Positions 6,879-14,179 of a DNA stretch of 32,474 nucleotides are shown here, one piece after another. The stretch lies in NCBI GenBank assembly GCA_030668485.1, contig DAOUTW010000053.1:1-32474 (forward strand), in the 5' to 3' direction. Both the position numbers and the translations under genes were made by a program. The notes beneath the pieces are model-generated. The model saw only the letters and a program-made list of their open reading frames with translations. It searched no databases and had not been told where the DNA came from. Origin of the DNA: Candidatus Zixiibacteriota bacterium. Its GTDB lineage: Bacteria; Zixibacteria; MSB-5A5; GN15; JAAZOE01. Position 1 is the stretch's first letter. Every line of letters starts with the position of its first letter.

Positions 6879-8650
6879 CGTATCCAGCTTCCTTTTTTCT
6901 GTTGCTTAATATAATCGTATGCCTCACGAAAAGCCCGCGACACTTTTTCGGTCGTGGTCAGCCGCATAACCCGCGAGGCAAATCTCTTCGCCTCTATAGA
7001 ATTGATGCGCGAAATCCAATCGGCCACCCCCGGCAGAAGAGTCGGATTCATCGACAGTTCATCAACCCCCAGGCCGATGAAAAACGGCGCCATTTCTTTA
7101 TTGCCGGCCATTTCTCCGCATATCGTAACCGGTATACCATTATCATGCGCGGCCAGCACCGCCATCTGGATCAGTTTCAAAACCGAAGGATGGGCCGAAT
7201 TGTAATATTTCGACACCCGATGATTGGAACGATCGGCAGCCATGGTATACTGTACCAGGTCATTGGTACCGATTGAGAAGAAATCGACCAATTCGGCCAG
7301 ATAATCGGCCGACAATGCTGCCGACGGCACCTCAATCATGACGCCGATCGGAATATCTTCGTCAAACTGTATCTTGGAACGTCTCAACTCCCGCTTTATC
7401 TTCTCAATCAGTTTCATGGATGCGATGATTTCAGAGGCATCCGACACCATCGGCATCAGGATTCTGATATTGCCACTGGCCGATGCGCGCAACATTGCCC
7501 GCAACTGGCTCCGAAACAACTCCGTGGCATCGAGGGCGACCCGGATACCGCGCCATCCCAGGGCCGGATTATCCTCACGTATTTTCCCCAGATGGTCGGA
7601 GTACTTATCCCCGCCCAAATCGAAGGTGCGTAGCGTTACCGGCAGGGGATGAAATTTTTCCGCGATCCGCGAATAAATCAGGTATTGTTCCTCCTCATCG
7701 GGAAATACCTGTTTGGCAAAATAGAGAAACTCGGTACGGTACAACCCGACCCCGACACCGAGCCGGATGAGATGATCGTCGAACGGGCCCGGAATTTCAA
7801 GGTTGGCGCCCAGTTTTATAGGCCGCCCGTCAACGCAAACCGGCGTGATCGAACGTGCCTGGCGGAGGACATTTAGTGGCTGCGATTGTTTCTGAGCTCG
7901 AATCCGGCGGTAATTGCGGCGTGTTTCGAGATCGGGATTAATTATCACATCGCCCTTGTTGCCGTCTATGATTACCGGTGTTCCGGTGGTCAGTTGCTCC
8001 CCGACGCTGAAGTCACCCATAGCCGCCGGAATCCCCAGCGACCTGATTACCAGTCCCATATGAGAGGCGGGACCGCCTTCTTCGGTCAAAAATCCGACCA
8101 CATTCCGTTTGGCATAGGCCATCACCTGACCGGGACTGAATATCCGCCCGACCAGAATCGTCGGCCGGTTGAAACCGTTTTCATCGTCCTGGCCAACCCC
8201 CAGCATCAATGACAGAACCCGCTCGGATACCGCCCGAATATCATGAATCATCTGCCGCAAATAAAGATCATCGGATTTTTCCAGACGATCAATAGTATCG
8301 CCCAGCGTTTCCTGATAGGCGTATTCGGCGTTTATCCGCTCCTTGCTGATACGCTGGATAACCGATTCGAGAAACTCCTCATCGGAAGCGATCATTATCT
8401 GGGCGTCGAAAATATTGGCGCCGGAATCGCCAATCGCCCGGGCCGCCTTGTTTCTGGTTGTTCTCAATTCCTCGACGGTCGTTTGTGAAGCGTTCCTGAG
8501 ACGTGCGATCTCATTTTTAACCCGGCCGGCGGGAATACTGCGCCGAACAACGTGAAAGGCATGGTCGCGGATGACCTGCGCTTCGCCCATAGCGATTCCC
8601 CTCGATACGGGGATCGACTTGACTTTAATATTCTCCTTGGATCCTCTCAT
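6875..8650 (-). CDS. ptsI: PTS enzyme I (phosphoenolpyruvate-protein phosphotransferase)
   Basis: At 591 residues the product has normal enzyme I length. It transfers phosphate from PEP to HPr. The phosphorylated histidine is in G-G-P-A-S-H-M (H197), a slight variant of the usual GGRTSH. The C-terminal PEP-binding barrel shows the R-T-E-F-L-Y motif, the M-I-E-V-P-S-A segment and the catalytic cysteine in T-I-C-G-E-M-A-G-N. The gene follows ptsH by 73 bp and overlaps the isomerase gene by 4 bp. No sugar-specific EII gene is in the window, so the pair may serve regulation or an EII encoded elsewhere. Confidence 0.93.
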   Translation of the reverse strand: MRGSKENIKVKSIPVSRGIAMGEAQVIRDHAFHVVRRSIPAGRVKNEIARLRNASQTTVEELRTTRNKAARAIGDSGANIFDAQIMIASDEEFLESVIQRISKERINAEYAYQETLGDTIDRLEKSDDLYLRQMIHDIRAVSERVLSLMLGVGQDDENGFNRPTILVGRIFSPGQVMAYAKRNVVGFLTEEGGPASHMGLVIRSLGIPAAMGDFSVGEQLTTGTPVIIDGNKGDVIINPDLETRRNYRRIRAQKQSQPLNVLRQARSITPVCVDGRPIKLGANLEIPGPFDDHLIRLGVGVGLYRTEFLYFAKQVFPDEEEQYLIYSRIAEKFHPLPVTLRTFDLGGDKYSDHLGKIREDNPALGWRGIRVALDATELFRSQLRAMLRASASGNIRILMPMVSDASEIIASMKLIEKIKRELRRSKIQFDEDIPIGVMIEVPSAALSADYLAELVDFFSIGTNDLVQYTMAADRSNHRVSKYYNSAHPSVLKLIQMAVLAAHDNGIPVTICGEMAGNKEMAPFFIGLGVDELSMNPTLLPGVADWISRINSIEAKRFASRVMRLTTTEKVSRAFREAYDYIKQQKKGSWIR

Positions 8651-8723
8651 ATTCGACTATTCTTTCGATCACTTCGTCAATGTACGTCAAGGCGCCATAA
8701 CAGTTCTTGCCGGCGCCCGAATT

Positions 8724-8993
8724 TTAGTATGCTTCGCGGAACCGGGTCTTGAACAAACGGGCTATTTCCCGGACCGCCTCTTTTTCATCCGGGCCATCCA
8801 CCCGCAAAATTAATTCGGTCCCGCATTCGGCGGCAAGAGCCATAACGCCCAGCATTGACTTGACGTTAATCGTCATGGTCCCTTTCGACAGGTGAATCTC
8901 CGACTCAAATTTCGAGGCGGTCTGGACTACCATGGCGGAAGGCCGGGCATGAAGGCCCAACTTATTGGTCACCGTAACTGTCTTCTCTATCAT
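8724..8993 (-). CDS. ptsH: PTS phosphocarrier protein HPr
   Basis: The product is an 89-residue HPr. The active histidine is H15 in G-L-H-A-R-P-S-A. Residue S46 lies in V-K-S-M-L-G-V-M, the regulatory serine site that HPr kinase uses in many bacteria, so dual regulation by HprK is possible; no hprK gene is in the window. The gene starts one base after the dprA stop codon and precedes ptsI, forming a tight unit. The protein acts in the cytoplasm as the phosphate shuttle from enzyme I. Confidence 0.93.
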   Translation of the reverse strand: MIEKTVTVTNKLGLHARPSAMVVQTASKFESEIHLSKGTMTINVKSMLGVMALAAECGTELILRVDGPDEKEAVREIARLFKTRFREAY

Positions 8994-8994
8994 G

Positions 8995-10104
8995 TCAAAT
9001 CGCGATGAATCGTTTACCCGACAACTGCCTGATCAGACCACGCAACTCCAAACTCAACAGGTATGAAGCGACGTCACTGACCGTCAGCCGGCATTCCCGC
9101 ACCAGGTTGTCGATCTGTTTCGGAGTTTCCGACAAGTGCTCAAACACCAGGCTCTCGCCCTCAGTCAGATCTTCTCCGGTTATCTTTCGGGGGCCAATAT
9201 AATCATTTTTCAACGCCGGCAATACTGAAAAGATATCTTCAACCGAGGTTAAAACATTTGCCCCCGATTTAATCAAATCGTTGGTTCCGGAAGACAGTTT
9301 TGAGGAAAGATTGCCCGGAACGGCAAAAAGCTTTCTATTCTGTGATAGCGCAAGATCGGCCGTCAACAAGGCGCCGGATTTTTCGCCCGCCTCGACGACA
9401 ATCACCCCTTGCGATAACCCGGCAATTATACGGTTGCGGCGAGGGAAGTTACCCGGATTTGGTTTGGTACCGGGGTAAAATTCGGAAATTACAGCTCCCT
9501 GCCCGGCAATTTTGTTGTACAACTTTTTATTATTGTGGGGATAGATGACATCAATTCCCGATCCCAGGACCGCGATAGTCCGACCACCCGCTTCCAGAGC
9601 GGCCCAATGAGATGTGGAATCGACCCCGATCGCCATCCCCGATACGATGGTTACCCCGTGCCGGCTCAGTTCTCCGGCGATTCTGGCCGCGGTTGCGCGA
9701 CCATAATCGGTAGCGTTGCGTGACCCGACAATGGCGATTGAACGGTCATCGTCGGCAATCAATTCGCCCTTGTGGAAGAAAAAGGGCGGAGCATCGTAAA
9801 GCTGTCTGAGCTGCATAGGATAATCGGGATCGACCAGAGTGGTGATGCCGCAATCGTTTTTATCAGCCCAGTCGACCAAACGAGCGCCAAAATCGAGGTC
9901 AAGCTTCTGCTTGATCAATGACGCAATTTCGGCTCCGATCCCGGGGATAGACTCTAAGTGCTGCCTGTCCCATCTGAGGATGTCCAGAGGATCATCCGCC
10001 TTAGCCAGCATGATTTTGATTCTGACCGGGCCGATCTTGCCGACCGCCGCCAGGGCCAGAATCAGAGTCGTAATTTCAGTATTGCTCGATTTCATCGGTT
10101 CCAT
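8995..10104 (-). CDS. dprA: DNA-processing protein DprA
   Basis: DprA loads RecA on incoming single-stranded DNA in transformation. The Rossmann-like core shows G-S-R-N-A-T, then G-M-A-I-G-V-D-S-T-S-H, V-L-G-S-G-I-D-V-I-Y-P and F-P-R-R-N-R-I-I-A-G-L-S, all diagnostic. An N-terminal helix-hairpin-helix-like segment (I-P-G-I-G) and a C-terminal winged-helix domain are present. The frame opens at 10143, but I take the ATG at 10104 (MEPMKSSN), giving 369 residues and a 29-bp overlap with the end of obg; an ATG at 10095 is also possible. Confidence 0.92.
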   Translation of the reverse strand: MEPMKSSNTEITTLILALAAVGKIGPVRIKIMLAKADDPLDILRWDRQHLESIPGIGAEIASLIKQKLDLDFGARLVDWADKNDCGITTLVDPDYPMQLRQLYDAPPFFFHKGELIADDDRSIAIVGSRNATDYGRATAARIAGELSRHGVTIVSGMAIGVDSTSHWAALEAGGRTIAVLGSGIDVIYPHNNKKLYNKIAGQGAVISEFYPGTKPNPGNFPRRNRIIAGLSQGVIVVEAGEKSGALLTADLALSQNRKLFAVPGNLSSKLSSGTNDLIKSGANVLTSVEDIFSVLPALKNDYIGPRKITGEDLTEGESLVFEHLSETPKQIDNLVRECRLTVSDVASYLLSLELRGLIRQLSGKRFIAI

Positions 10105-11068
10105 CCAGGGCCTGCTGAAGACGGTTGAGGAGGCTGTCAACACCGTCTCCCGTGACCGCCGATATAAGTAGATAGTCCGGGTAGTCTATTTTCATCTTTT
10201 CCACTATATCACCGTCGATAATATCGGTTTTATTAATTACCCGCACGATTTTCCGATCGACCAGATCGGGATCGAATTTTTTCAACTCGCCATAAAGTTT
10301 ATCGAAAGTCTCTTTCACCTTCTCTTCGAAACCATCGACAATGAAAAGCAGAACGGCGGTGCGCTGGATATGCCTGAGGAACTGGTATCCCAGACCCTTT
10401 CCCTCACTGGCCCCCTCGATTATTCCCGGGATATCGGCCATGACAAATGATTGAAAATCGCGCAGCCGGACAATTCCGAGGTTGGGCACCAGGGTCGTGA
10501 ACGGATAATCGGCGATTTTGGGACGAGCCGCCGAGACTCGGGATAGCAATGTCGATTTTCCGGCATTGGGATAACCGACCAGGCCAACATCGGCCAGGAG
10601 TTTCAACTCCAGAGTCAGTTTTAACCGTTCTCCCGCGCGACCCGGCGTCGCCTGTCTCGGGGTTTGATTGGTCGAAGATTTGAAATGATCGTTCCCCTTG
10701 CCGCCTCGTCCGCCGGAGGCAAGAATCGCCTCCATACCATTTTCATCGAGGTCGGCGATCACGCGGTCGGTTTCGATATCCTTGATTATGGTTCCGACCG
10801 GCACCTTAAGAGACACAATGTTTCCGCCACGGCCGGTTTTCAGCCCCCCGCCACCGGGTTGTCCGTTCTCCGCCTTATACTTGCGACGATATCGAAAATC
10901 GAGCAGGGTCGTGATATTCGCGTCGGCTTTGGCGATAATATTCCCGCCGCGGCCTCCGTCACCGCCATCAGGACCGCCTTTGGCAATAAATTTTTCGCGA
11001 CGGAAAGATATACGCCCATCGCCGCCTCTCCCAGCCTGAACATCTATTTCAACATAGTCGATAAACAT
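10076..11068 (-). CDS. obgE: Obg family GTPase (ObgE/CgtA)
   Basis: The 330-residue protein has the glycine-rich Obg fold (residues 1-158), with many G-G-x-G-G turns, followed by the G domain. G1 is G-Y-P-N-A-G-K-S (165-172), G2 is in Y-P-F-T-T-L, G3 is D-I-P-G (212-215), G4 is N-K-T-D (279-282) and G5 is S-A-V-T-G (303-307). It lacks a long C-terminal extension. Obg acts in large ribosomal subunit assembly and stress signalling. It heads the obg-dprA-ptsH-ptsI-isomerase run; its usual neighbours rplU/rpmA are not here. Confidence 0.94.
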   Translation of the reverse strand: MFIDYVEIDVQAGRGGDGRISFRREKFIAKGGPDGGDGGRGGNIIAKADANITTLLDFRYRRKYKAENGQPGGGGLKTGRGGNIVSLKVPVGTIIKDIETDRVIADLDENGMEAILASGGRGGKGNDHFKSSTNQTPRQATPGRAGERLKLTLELKLLADVGLVGYPNAGKSTLLSRVSAARPKIADYPFTTLVPNLGIVRLRDFQSFVMADIPGIIEGASEGKGLGYQFLRHIQRTAVLLFIVDGFEEKVKETFDKLYGELKKFDPDLVDRKIVRVINKTDIIDGDIVEKMKIDYPDYLLISAVTGDGVDSLLNRLQQALDGTDEIEQY

Positions 11069-11308
11069 CTCAAACCTTTTCTAATATTGCGACCAGTTTG
11101 CTTTTCGCCCCCGTCCCTGCCATACTAATACGCTGTAGGTCGAAAATTCTCCGGCTCGGGCAGAGAAATAATTACATTCTCCAAAACAAGCCCTGCCTGG
11201 CCGGGGCTGTATGTCAAATATATAGATATTAGATTTGAAATCCATCATTTTTTTGTACCGCAACCTCGCATAAATTCTTAGATTAACCCCTGTAACTAAG
11301 GAGTTGAT

Positions 11309-11668
11309 ATGAAATCGATTATTACGGCCTTGTGCTTTACATGCCTTTTCATGGCCTTATTCTTGTCTTGCGGCCAGCGCGAAGAAGTCTCAAAAAGCGC
11401 AATTCTATCCGGGAGGGTGACCGACACCGACACCACCATTTATCTTGCCGGCGTCAAAGTATTTGAAAAATCCCACGCCAAACTGAGCACCGTCACCGAC
11501 TCGGCCGGTTATTTCCGGCTTGATGGAGTGATGTTTGAGGAACACAATATTTATTTTGAACGGGATGACTACGAAACAGACACCCTCTGGTTCGAATATA
11601 CCGGTCATTTTGACCGTCCGGTCGTGACACATCATATCACGATGACACCGATCGCTGAAGAGCAGTAA
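11309..11668 (+). CDS. Small lipoprotein with a carboxypeptidase-regulatory-like domain
   Basis: The 119-residue product begins with a lipoprotein signal ending in L-F-L-S-C (Cys at about residue 21). The mature part is one beta-sandwich of the CarboxypepD_reg type: S-G-R-V-T-D-T-D near the start, then the hallmark T-V-T-D-S-A-G-Y-F-R-L-D-G-V. AAGGAG lies six bases before the ATG. It is probably a small periplasmic lipoprotein; its partner is unknown. It stands alone, reading away from obg. Confidence 0.7.
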   Translation: MKSIITALCFTCLFMALFLSCGQREEVSKSAILSGRVTDTDTTIYLAGVKVFEKSHAKLSTVTDSAGYFRLDGVMFEEHNIYFERDDYETDTLWFEYTGHFDRPVVTHHITMTPIAEEQ

Positions 11669-11731
11669 GCGCTCGCCCCTGTCGCGGCTATAAATAATAT
11701 CACCCTGGTCAACCGGTTTGTGTAAAATATA

Positions 11732-11760
11732 TTGACAAACGGAACATTTGCCTATAAACA
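11732..11760 (+). promoter_or_regulatory. Promoter of the ArsR operon
   Basis: The perfect -35 TTGACA (11732-11737) is followed by TATAAA (11753-11758, 15-bp gap) or TAAACA (11755-11760, 17-bp gap). The -10 region lies inside an 18-bp motif (11747-11764) that recurs before the next gene, so repressor binding here would block transcription. Confidence 0.6.
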
Positions 11761-11764
11761 TATG
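11747..11764 (+). promoter_or_regulatory. Candidate ArsR operator, copy 1
   Basis: TTTGCCTATAAACATATG lies over the arsR -10 region. Copy 2 (12177-12194) matches at 16 of 18 positions. AT-rich ATA/TAT sites near the -10 are usual operators for ArsR/SmtB repressors; the assignment is inference. Confidence 0.45.
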
Positions 11765-11771
11765 GTTATAT

Positions 11772-12140
11772 ATGGATATGAAAGGTAAAAAGAGATCGGG
11801 ATCGCCCGCGATGGTCGCCTGCTCGATGGACGAAAAGGCATACAGCAAATATTTCAAGGCCTTCGGCGACCCCTCACGCCTGCGGATTCTCTGGCTGTTA
11901 TCCAGCGGAGAAATGACCGTCAACGAAATTGTCGCGGCTATGGACCTGTCCCAGCCGACCATAAGCCGGCACTTGGCGGTTTTGCGGGAAGCTGAAATTG
12001 TAGCCGACCGCCGCGACGGTCAGCGCGTTTTTTACAGCCTTAGAAAGGAAGTCGTGGACGAATGTTGTTCTGGTTTCTGCGACTGCCTGACGATTTCCTT
12101 CTCAAAAGGTAAAAAAGGCGGAAAAAATAAGAAAAAATGA
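11772..12140 (+). CDS. ArsR/SmtB-family metalloregulator with C-terminal Cys cluster
   Basis: This winged-helix repressor has the ArsR core F-G-D-P-S-R-L-R-I-L and the recognition helix L-S-Q-P-T-I-S-R-H-L-A-V-L-R. From the ATG at 11772 it is 122 residues; the frame opens at a TTG at 11748, and ATGs at 11778 and 11811 are alternatives. The promoter places the transcript start near 11767, so the leader would be very short. The canonical alpha-3 CxC site of ArsR is absent. Instead four cysteines lie near the C-terminus (C98, C99, C103, C105 in ECCSGFCDC), recalling ArsR variants that bind arsenite or another soft metal through C-terminal cysteines. A Lys-rich tail follows. It heads an operon-like unit with two tiny Cys-rich ORFs. 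Confidence 0.88.
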   Translation: MDMKGKKRSGSPAMVACSMDEKAYSKYFKAFGDPSRLRILWLLSSGEMTVNEIVAAMDLSQPTISRHLAVLREAEIVADRRDGQRVFYSLRKEVVDECCSGFCDCLTISFSKGKKGGKNKKK

Positions 12141-12176
12141 AAAAAATGCTTTTTTTTGGAAACATTTATAGACATA

Positions 12177-12194
12177 TTTGCATATATACATATG
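12177..12194 (+). promoter_or_regulatory. Candidate ArsR operator, copy 2
   Basis: TTTGCATATATACATATG lies 32 bp before the start of the 54-residue Cys-rich ORF and is a 16/18 match to the site over the arsR promoter. It implies that the small gene can be controlled separately. Confidence 0.45.
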
Positions 12195-12225
12195 TAGATA
12201 ACAACCTATAGATGGAGGAAAGACC

Positions 12226-12390
12226 ATGGATAAGAAACAGACACGGATCGACATCACCGAAACCGAGAACGGGTTTCAGGTTGAGGTCACAGGGAAAAGT
12301 CTTGCGGATTTATGTTCCTGCTGCTGCGTTGCCGGTTTTGCCGGTAAGGACATCTCCGCCTGCTGCCCCCCGGCTGAGGAGAAGAAGTAA
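12226..12390 (+). CDS. Tiny Cys-rich protein, possible metal-binding partner of ArsR
   Basis: This 54-residue ORF starts at an ATG with GGAGGAAAG just upstream. The first 28 residues look like a small beta hairpin (I-D-I-T-E-T-E-N-G-F-Q-V-E-V-T-G). Six cysteines follow: C30, C32, C33, C34 in CSCCC, and C46, C47, then P-P and an E-E-K-K tail. There is no signal peptide, so it should be cytoplasmic. The CSCCC and CC clusters, the position 85 bp after a Cys-rich ArsR regulator, and the shared upstream motif suggest a metallothionein-like or metal-chaperone role. I do not recognise the family; function is inferred from composition and context only. Confidence 0.7.
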   Translation: MDKKQTRIDITETENGFQVEVTGKSLADLCSCCCVAGFAGKDISACCPPAEEKK

Positions 12391-12454
12391 ACCGGATTAT
12401 CTGCCATAACCGGCGGGATTACTTTTGAATTGGACTTTTTACAAGGAGGCTGAA

Positions 12455-12505
12455 ATGAGGCGCTATTCTGTTCCCCGTACGGCTCATTGCTGCTCCGGCG
12501 CATAA
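12455..12505 (+). CDS. Possible 16-residue micropeptide MRRYSVPRTAHCCSGA
   Basis: A near-perfect ribosome site (AAGGAGG) lies six bases before this ATG, one of the strongest in the window, yet the frame stops after 16 codons. The peptide ends H-C-C-S-G-A, echoing C-C-S-G in the ArsR tail encoded upstream. It lies 64 bp after the 54-residue Cys-rich ORF and before the operon terminator. It may be a real metal-binding micropeptide or a leader peptide. No gene follows on this strand, so classical attenuation of a downstream gene is unlikely. Confidence rests on the ribosome site alone. Confidence 0.4.
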   Translation: MRRYSVPRTAHCCSGA

Positions 12506-12578
12506 GGCCGGTCCCGGGCAAGACCCTAAACTGCCCCGCACCGCCTGCCGGAGACAAATCGATTCAGCAGGCAAATCA

Positions 12579-12606
12579 AACCCGGGACTGGCCCCGGGTT
12601 ATTTTT
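12579..12606 (+). terminator. Terminator of the ArsR/Cys-rich operon
   Basis: AACCCGGG (12579-12586) pairs with CCCGGGTT (12593-12600) around a six-base loop, followed by ATTTTT. It closes the operon just before the convergent HTH gene. Confidence 0.8.
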
Positions 12607-12616
12607 ACGGCCCATT

Positions 12617-12838
12617 CTACTCACCATTTACATCGTCAAACCCTTCACTGGCCTTCCAGCGGTCGATGACATCTAAGAACTTCTCATCGATATGGGATAT
12701 AAACCACTGGTCAATTATTGACTTCCGGAAGCGCCATTCCTTCCCCAACTTGGCAGCCGGGATTTTCTTCTCCTGGGCCCAGGTATAAATCGTCTGCGGT
12801 TTCAGTTTCAGATATGCGGCGACTTCCTCAAGCGTCAT
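12617..12838 (-). CDS. Small HTH DNA-binding protein (excisionase/HTH_17-like)
   Basis: The frame is open to 12955, but the ATG at 12838 (MTLEEVAAYLKLKPQTIYTW) starts exactly at the HTH domain and lies four bases after the stop of the membrane-protein gene. It yields 73 residues. The pattern M-T-L-E-E-V-A-A-Y-L-x-V/L-x-x-x-T-I-Y-x-W, then I-P-A-A-K-L-G-K-E-W-R-F-R-K-S-I-I-D-Q-W, is diagnostic of MerR-like winged HTH proteins of the excisionase/HTH_17 group. Such proteins are common outside phages as small regulators. Its tight coupling to the membrane protein suggests a shared role. Phased repeats at 13701-13740 are a possible target. Confidence 0.8.
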   Translation of the reverse strand: MTLEEVAAYLKLKPQTIYTWAQEKKIPAAKLGKEWRFRKSIIDQWFISHIDEKFLDVIDRWKASEGFDDVNGE

Positions 12839-12842
12839 AATA

Positions 12843-13634
12843 TCAGTTTTCACCGGCTGTATCCTCGCGGTTGAACAGTTCCAGCAGTGAATCCTGAGCC
12901 GCTCGATGCTGCTCATAATTGAGTTCATGAATCGACGGCTGCCGTTCCGGCTCAATCAGTTGTTTGGCCGAGTAGATCAGAGCCGCGTAGAAATTGCCTT
13001 CATAATCGCGGAATAATTCAAACGGCCGATCGCGGTCTCCCAGAAAAGGCCGGAAATTCCAGGCCAGTTGAATCCCGATAAAAACCAAGATAATGACCCA
13101 GAAGCGGAAAATCACTACTCCGATTTGAGGATAAACATTTTTCTTCTCGCATGAATACTTAAGAGCATCGACGATCGTCTTCATCCCGAATAGTCCCGAC
13201 AGGATAAAAATCAGGATATGCAATAGCTGCAAGAAATAATAATTACTGCCAGTCAAAAGGAAAATCAGGATAATCGGAGAAAATGAAACCATGATCGCGG
13301 TAGTCAATACAAATCCGGACAGGATGATCGAAATCATCTGGTAGACTTTAAGCCGCGATCCCAGGATGAACTGGATAATAAAAAAGGCCGGAAAGCAGAT
13401 CAAAAGCGTCAGCGAAAACAGCACCGAAATTTTCAGTCCGGCGACAATCGCCTGGGCAAAGCTGTGGTAACTGCCCATCATTATGCCGTATAGAAACGCC
13501 AGCAGACTCAGCAGCAAATGCTGGTTGATAATCCTCCGCCCGGCACCCTCTTCCCCCGTGATTTTCCTGAAAAATTCTTCGGTATTATTAAGCGAGGGGA
13601 AATATTCAAACGAGAACAGTTTTGAGTTTCCCAT
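12843..13634 (-). CDS. Multi-pass membrane protein of unknown function
   Basis: I do not recognise a specific family; it resembles Yip1-type membrane proteins only in general shape. The 263-residue protein has five or six hydrophobic helices (about residues 38-58, 64-92, 100-125, 130-152, 170-190) and a soluble, charged C-terminal region of about 65 residues containing E-P-E-R-Q-P-S-I-H-E-L-N. The small HTH gene starts just after its stop, so the two are likely one operon. Four 10-bp AT-rich repeats precede it. Confidence 0.6.
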   Translation of the reverse strand: MGNSKLFSFEYFPSLNNTEEFFRKITGEEGAGRRIINQHLLLSLLAFLYGIMMGSYHSFAQAIVAGLKISVLFSLTLLICFPAFFIIQFILGSRLKVYQMISIILSGFVLTTAIMVSFSPIILIFLLTGSNYYFLQLLHILIFILSGLFGMKTIVDALKYSCEKKNVYPQIGVVIFRFWVIILVFIGIQLAWNFRPFLGDRDRPFELFRDYEGNFYAALIYSAKQLIEPERQPSIHELNYEQHRAAQDSLLELFNREDTAGEN

Positions 13635-13700
13635 AACCTACCACTCCGGATTTAAGGTTGGTCTACCTCCAAAATCGGTAAATTTCCTCATTTGTCAAGT

Positions 13701-13740
13701 GTTTATTACTGTTTATTACTGTTTTTTATTGTTTATTAAA
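13701..13740. repeat. Four 10-bp helically phased repeats
   Basis: Four consecutive 10-bp units, GTTTATTACT, GTTTATTACT, GTTTTTTATT and GTTTATTAAA, begin exactly one helical turn apart. They lie 67 bp upstream of the membrane-protein start on the minus strand and could be a cooperative binding array or a bent-DNA element. Confidence 0.8.
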
Positions 13741-13876
13741 GCTAATCTACGCATCAAGAGGATGGGTGGCTTCTGATCAGACAGATTTTTGGGGCACGGG
13801 GTGGTCCGTCGCCCACGGGAATCACATACTCACTGCAGGCGGTGAGGCACCCCAATTTCCAGATGTAAGGGAAATT

Positions 13877-13912
13877 CTACTTCTTAAAATAATCCGCCAA
13901 CGTCTTGCGAAT
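13877..13912 (-). pseudogene. Decayed duplicate of the cdaA 3' end
   Basis: This 36-bp stretch matches the last 36 bp of cdaA (14579-14614) at 29 positions, in the same orientation. Read on the minus strand it still encodes I-R-K-T-L-A-D-Y-F-K-K-stop, against L-R-D-T-L-T-D-Y-F-K-K-stop in cdaA. The homology does not visibly extend into the rest of cdaA. It may be an old attachment-site-like duplication or a remnant of a rearrangement. Confidence 0.6.
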
Positions 13913-13989
13913 CCGGGACGAATGTCCCGGCCACCTGCCGCTATTTTCCGGTCTTTTGGGTGGCATTAATTGTGAGTCAATTCGCAAGA
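13903..13989. repeat. Nested inverted repeats, three-way-junction shape
   Basis: TCTTGCGAAT (13903-13912) pairs perfectly with ATTCGCAAGA (13980-13989). Inside it are the hairpin CCGGGAC/GTCCCGG with a GAAT loop (13913-13930) and a weaker stem CCACC/GGTGG (13931-13935 with 13959-13963). It overlaps the cdaA duplicate and could be a REP-like dispersed element. Confidence 0.5.
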
Positions 13990-14009
13990 AACACCCAATA
14001 AGAATTTAC

Positions 14010-14038
14010 TTGACACAATAATGTTCGGAGACTATTTT
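14010..14038 (+). promoter_or_regulatory. Promoter of the secreted eight-Cys peptide gene
   Basis: Perfect -35 TTGACA (14010-14015), a 17-bp spacer and -10 TATTTT (14033-14038). The start site near 14045 leaves a leader of about 135 nt that contains a 7-bp hairpin (14118-14136) and the palindrome CTGAATTCAG. Confidence 0.65.
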
Positions 14039-14179
14039 CTTGTAGGCATCATCATTAGAATAATTACCGGGCTGCCCTTAACGATATCATTTAGTTGCTG
14101 AATTCAGTTGTGTTTACCCCTATCTTTTCGGTAGGGATGGAAACGAGTCCAATATCTTCATGGAAGGAGGTGAAATTCG

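Larger units (their letters stand above)
13635..14179. other. Gene-poor stretch with repeats and a decayed cdaA fragment
   Basis: No convincing gene lies here. It holds the four 10-bp repeats (13701-13740), a copy of the cdaA 3' end (13877-13912), a structured inverted-repeat cluster (13903-13989), and the promoter and long leader of the secreted peptide gene (14010-14179). An open frame at 13766-13969 looks like chance. Confidence 0.6.

Noticed and set aside
11081-11263. 60-codon minus-strand frame upstream of obg
   Set aside because: No ribosome site at a sensible start, no recognisable motif, and it lies in the obg leader; probably chance.
12455-12606. Amino-acid attenuator controlling a downstream gene
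   Set aside because: The next gene is convergent on the other strand, so nothing follows to be attenuated.
13766-13969. Plus-strand frame of 67 codons
   Set aside because: It runs across the cdaA duplicate and hairpins in the wrong frame, starts at GTG without a ribosome site and shows no family pattern.
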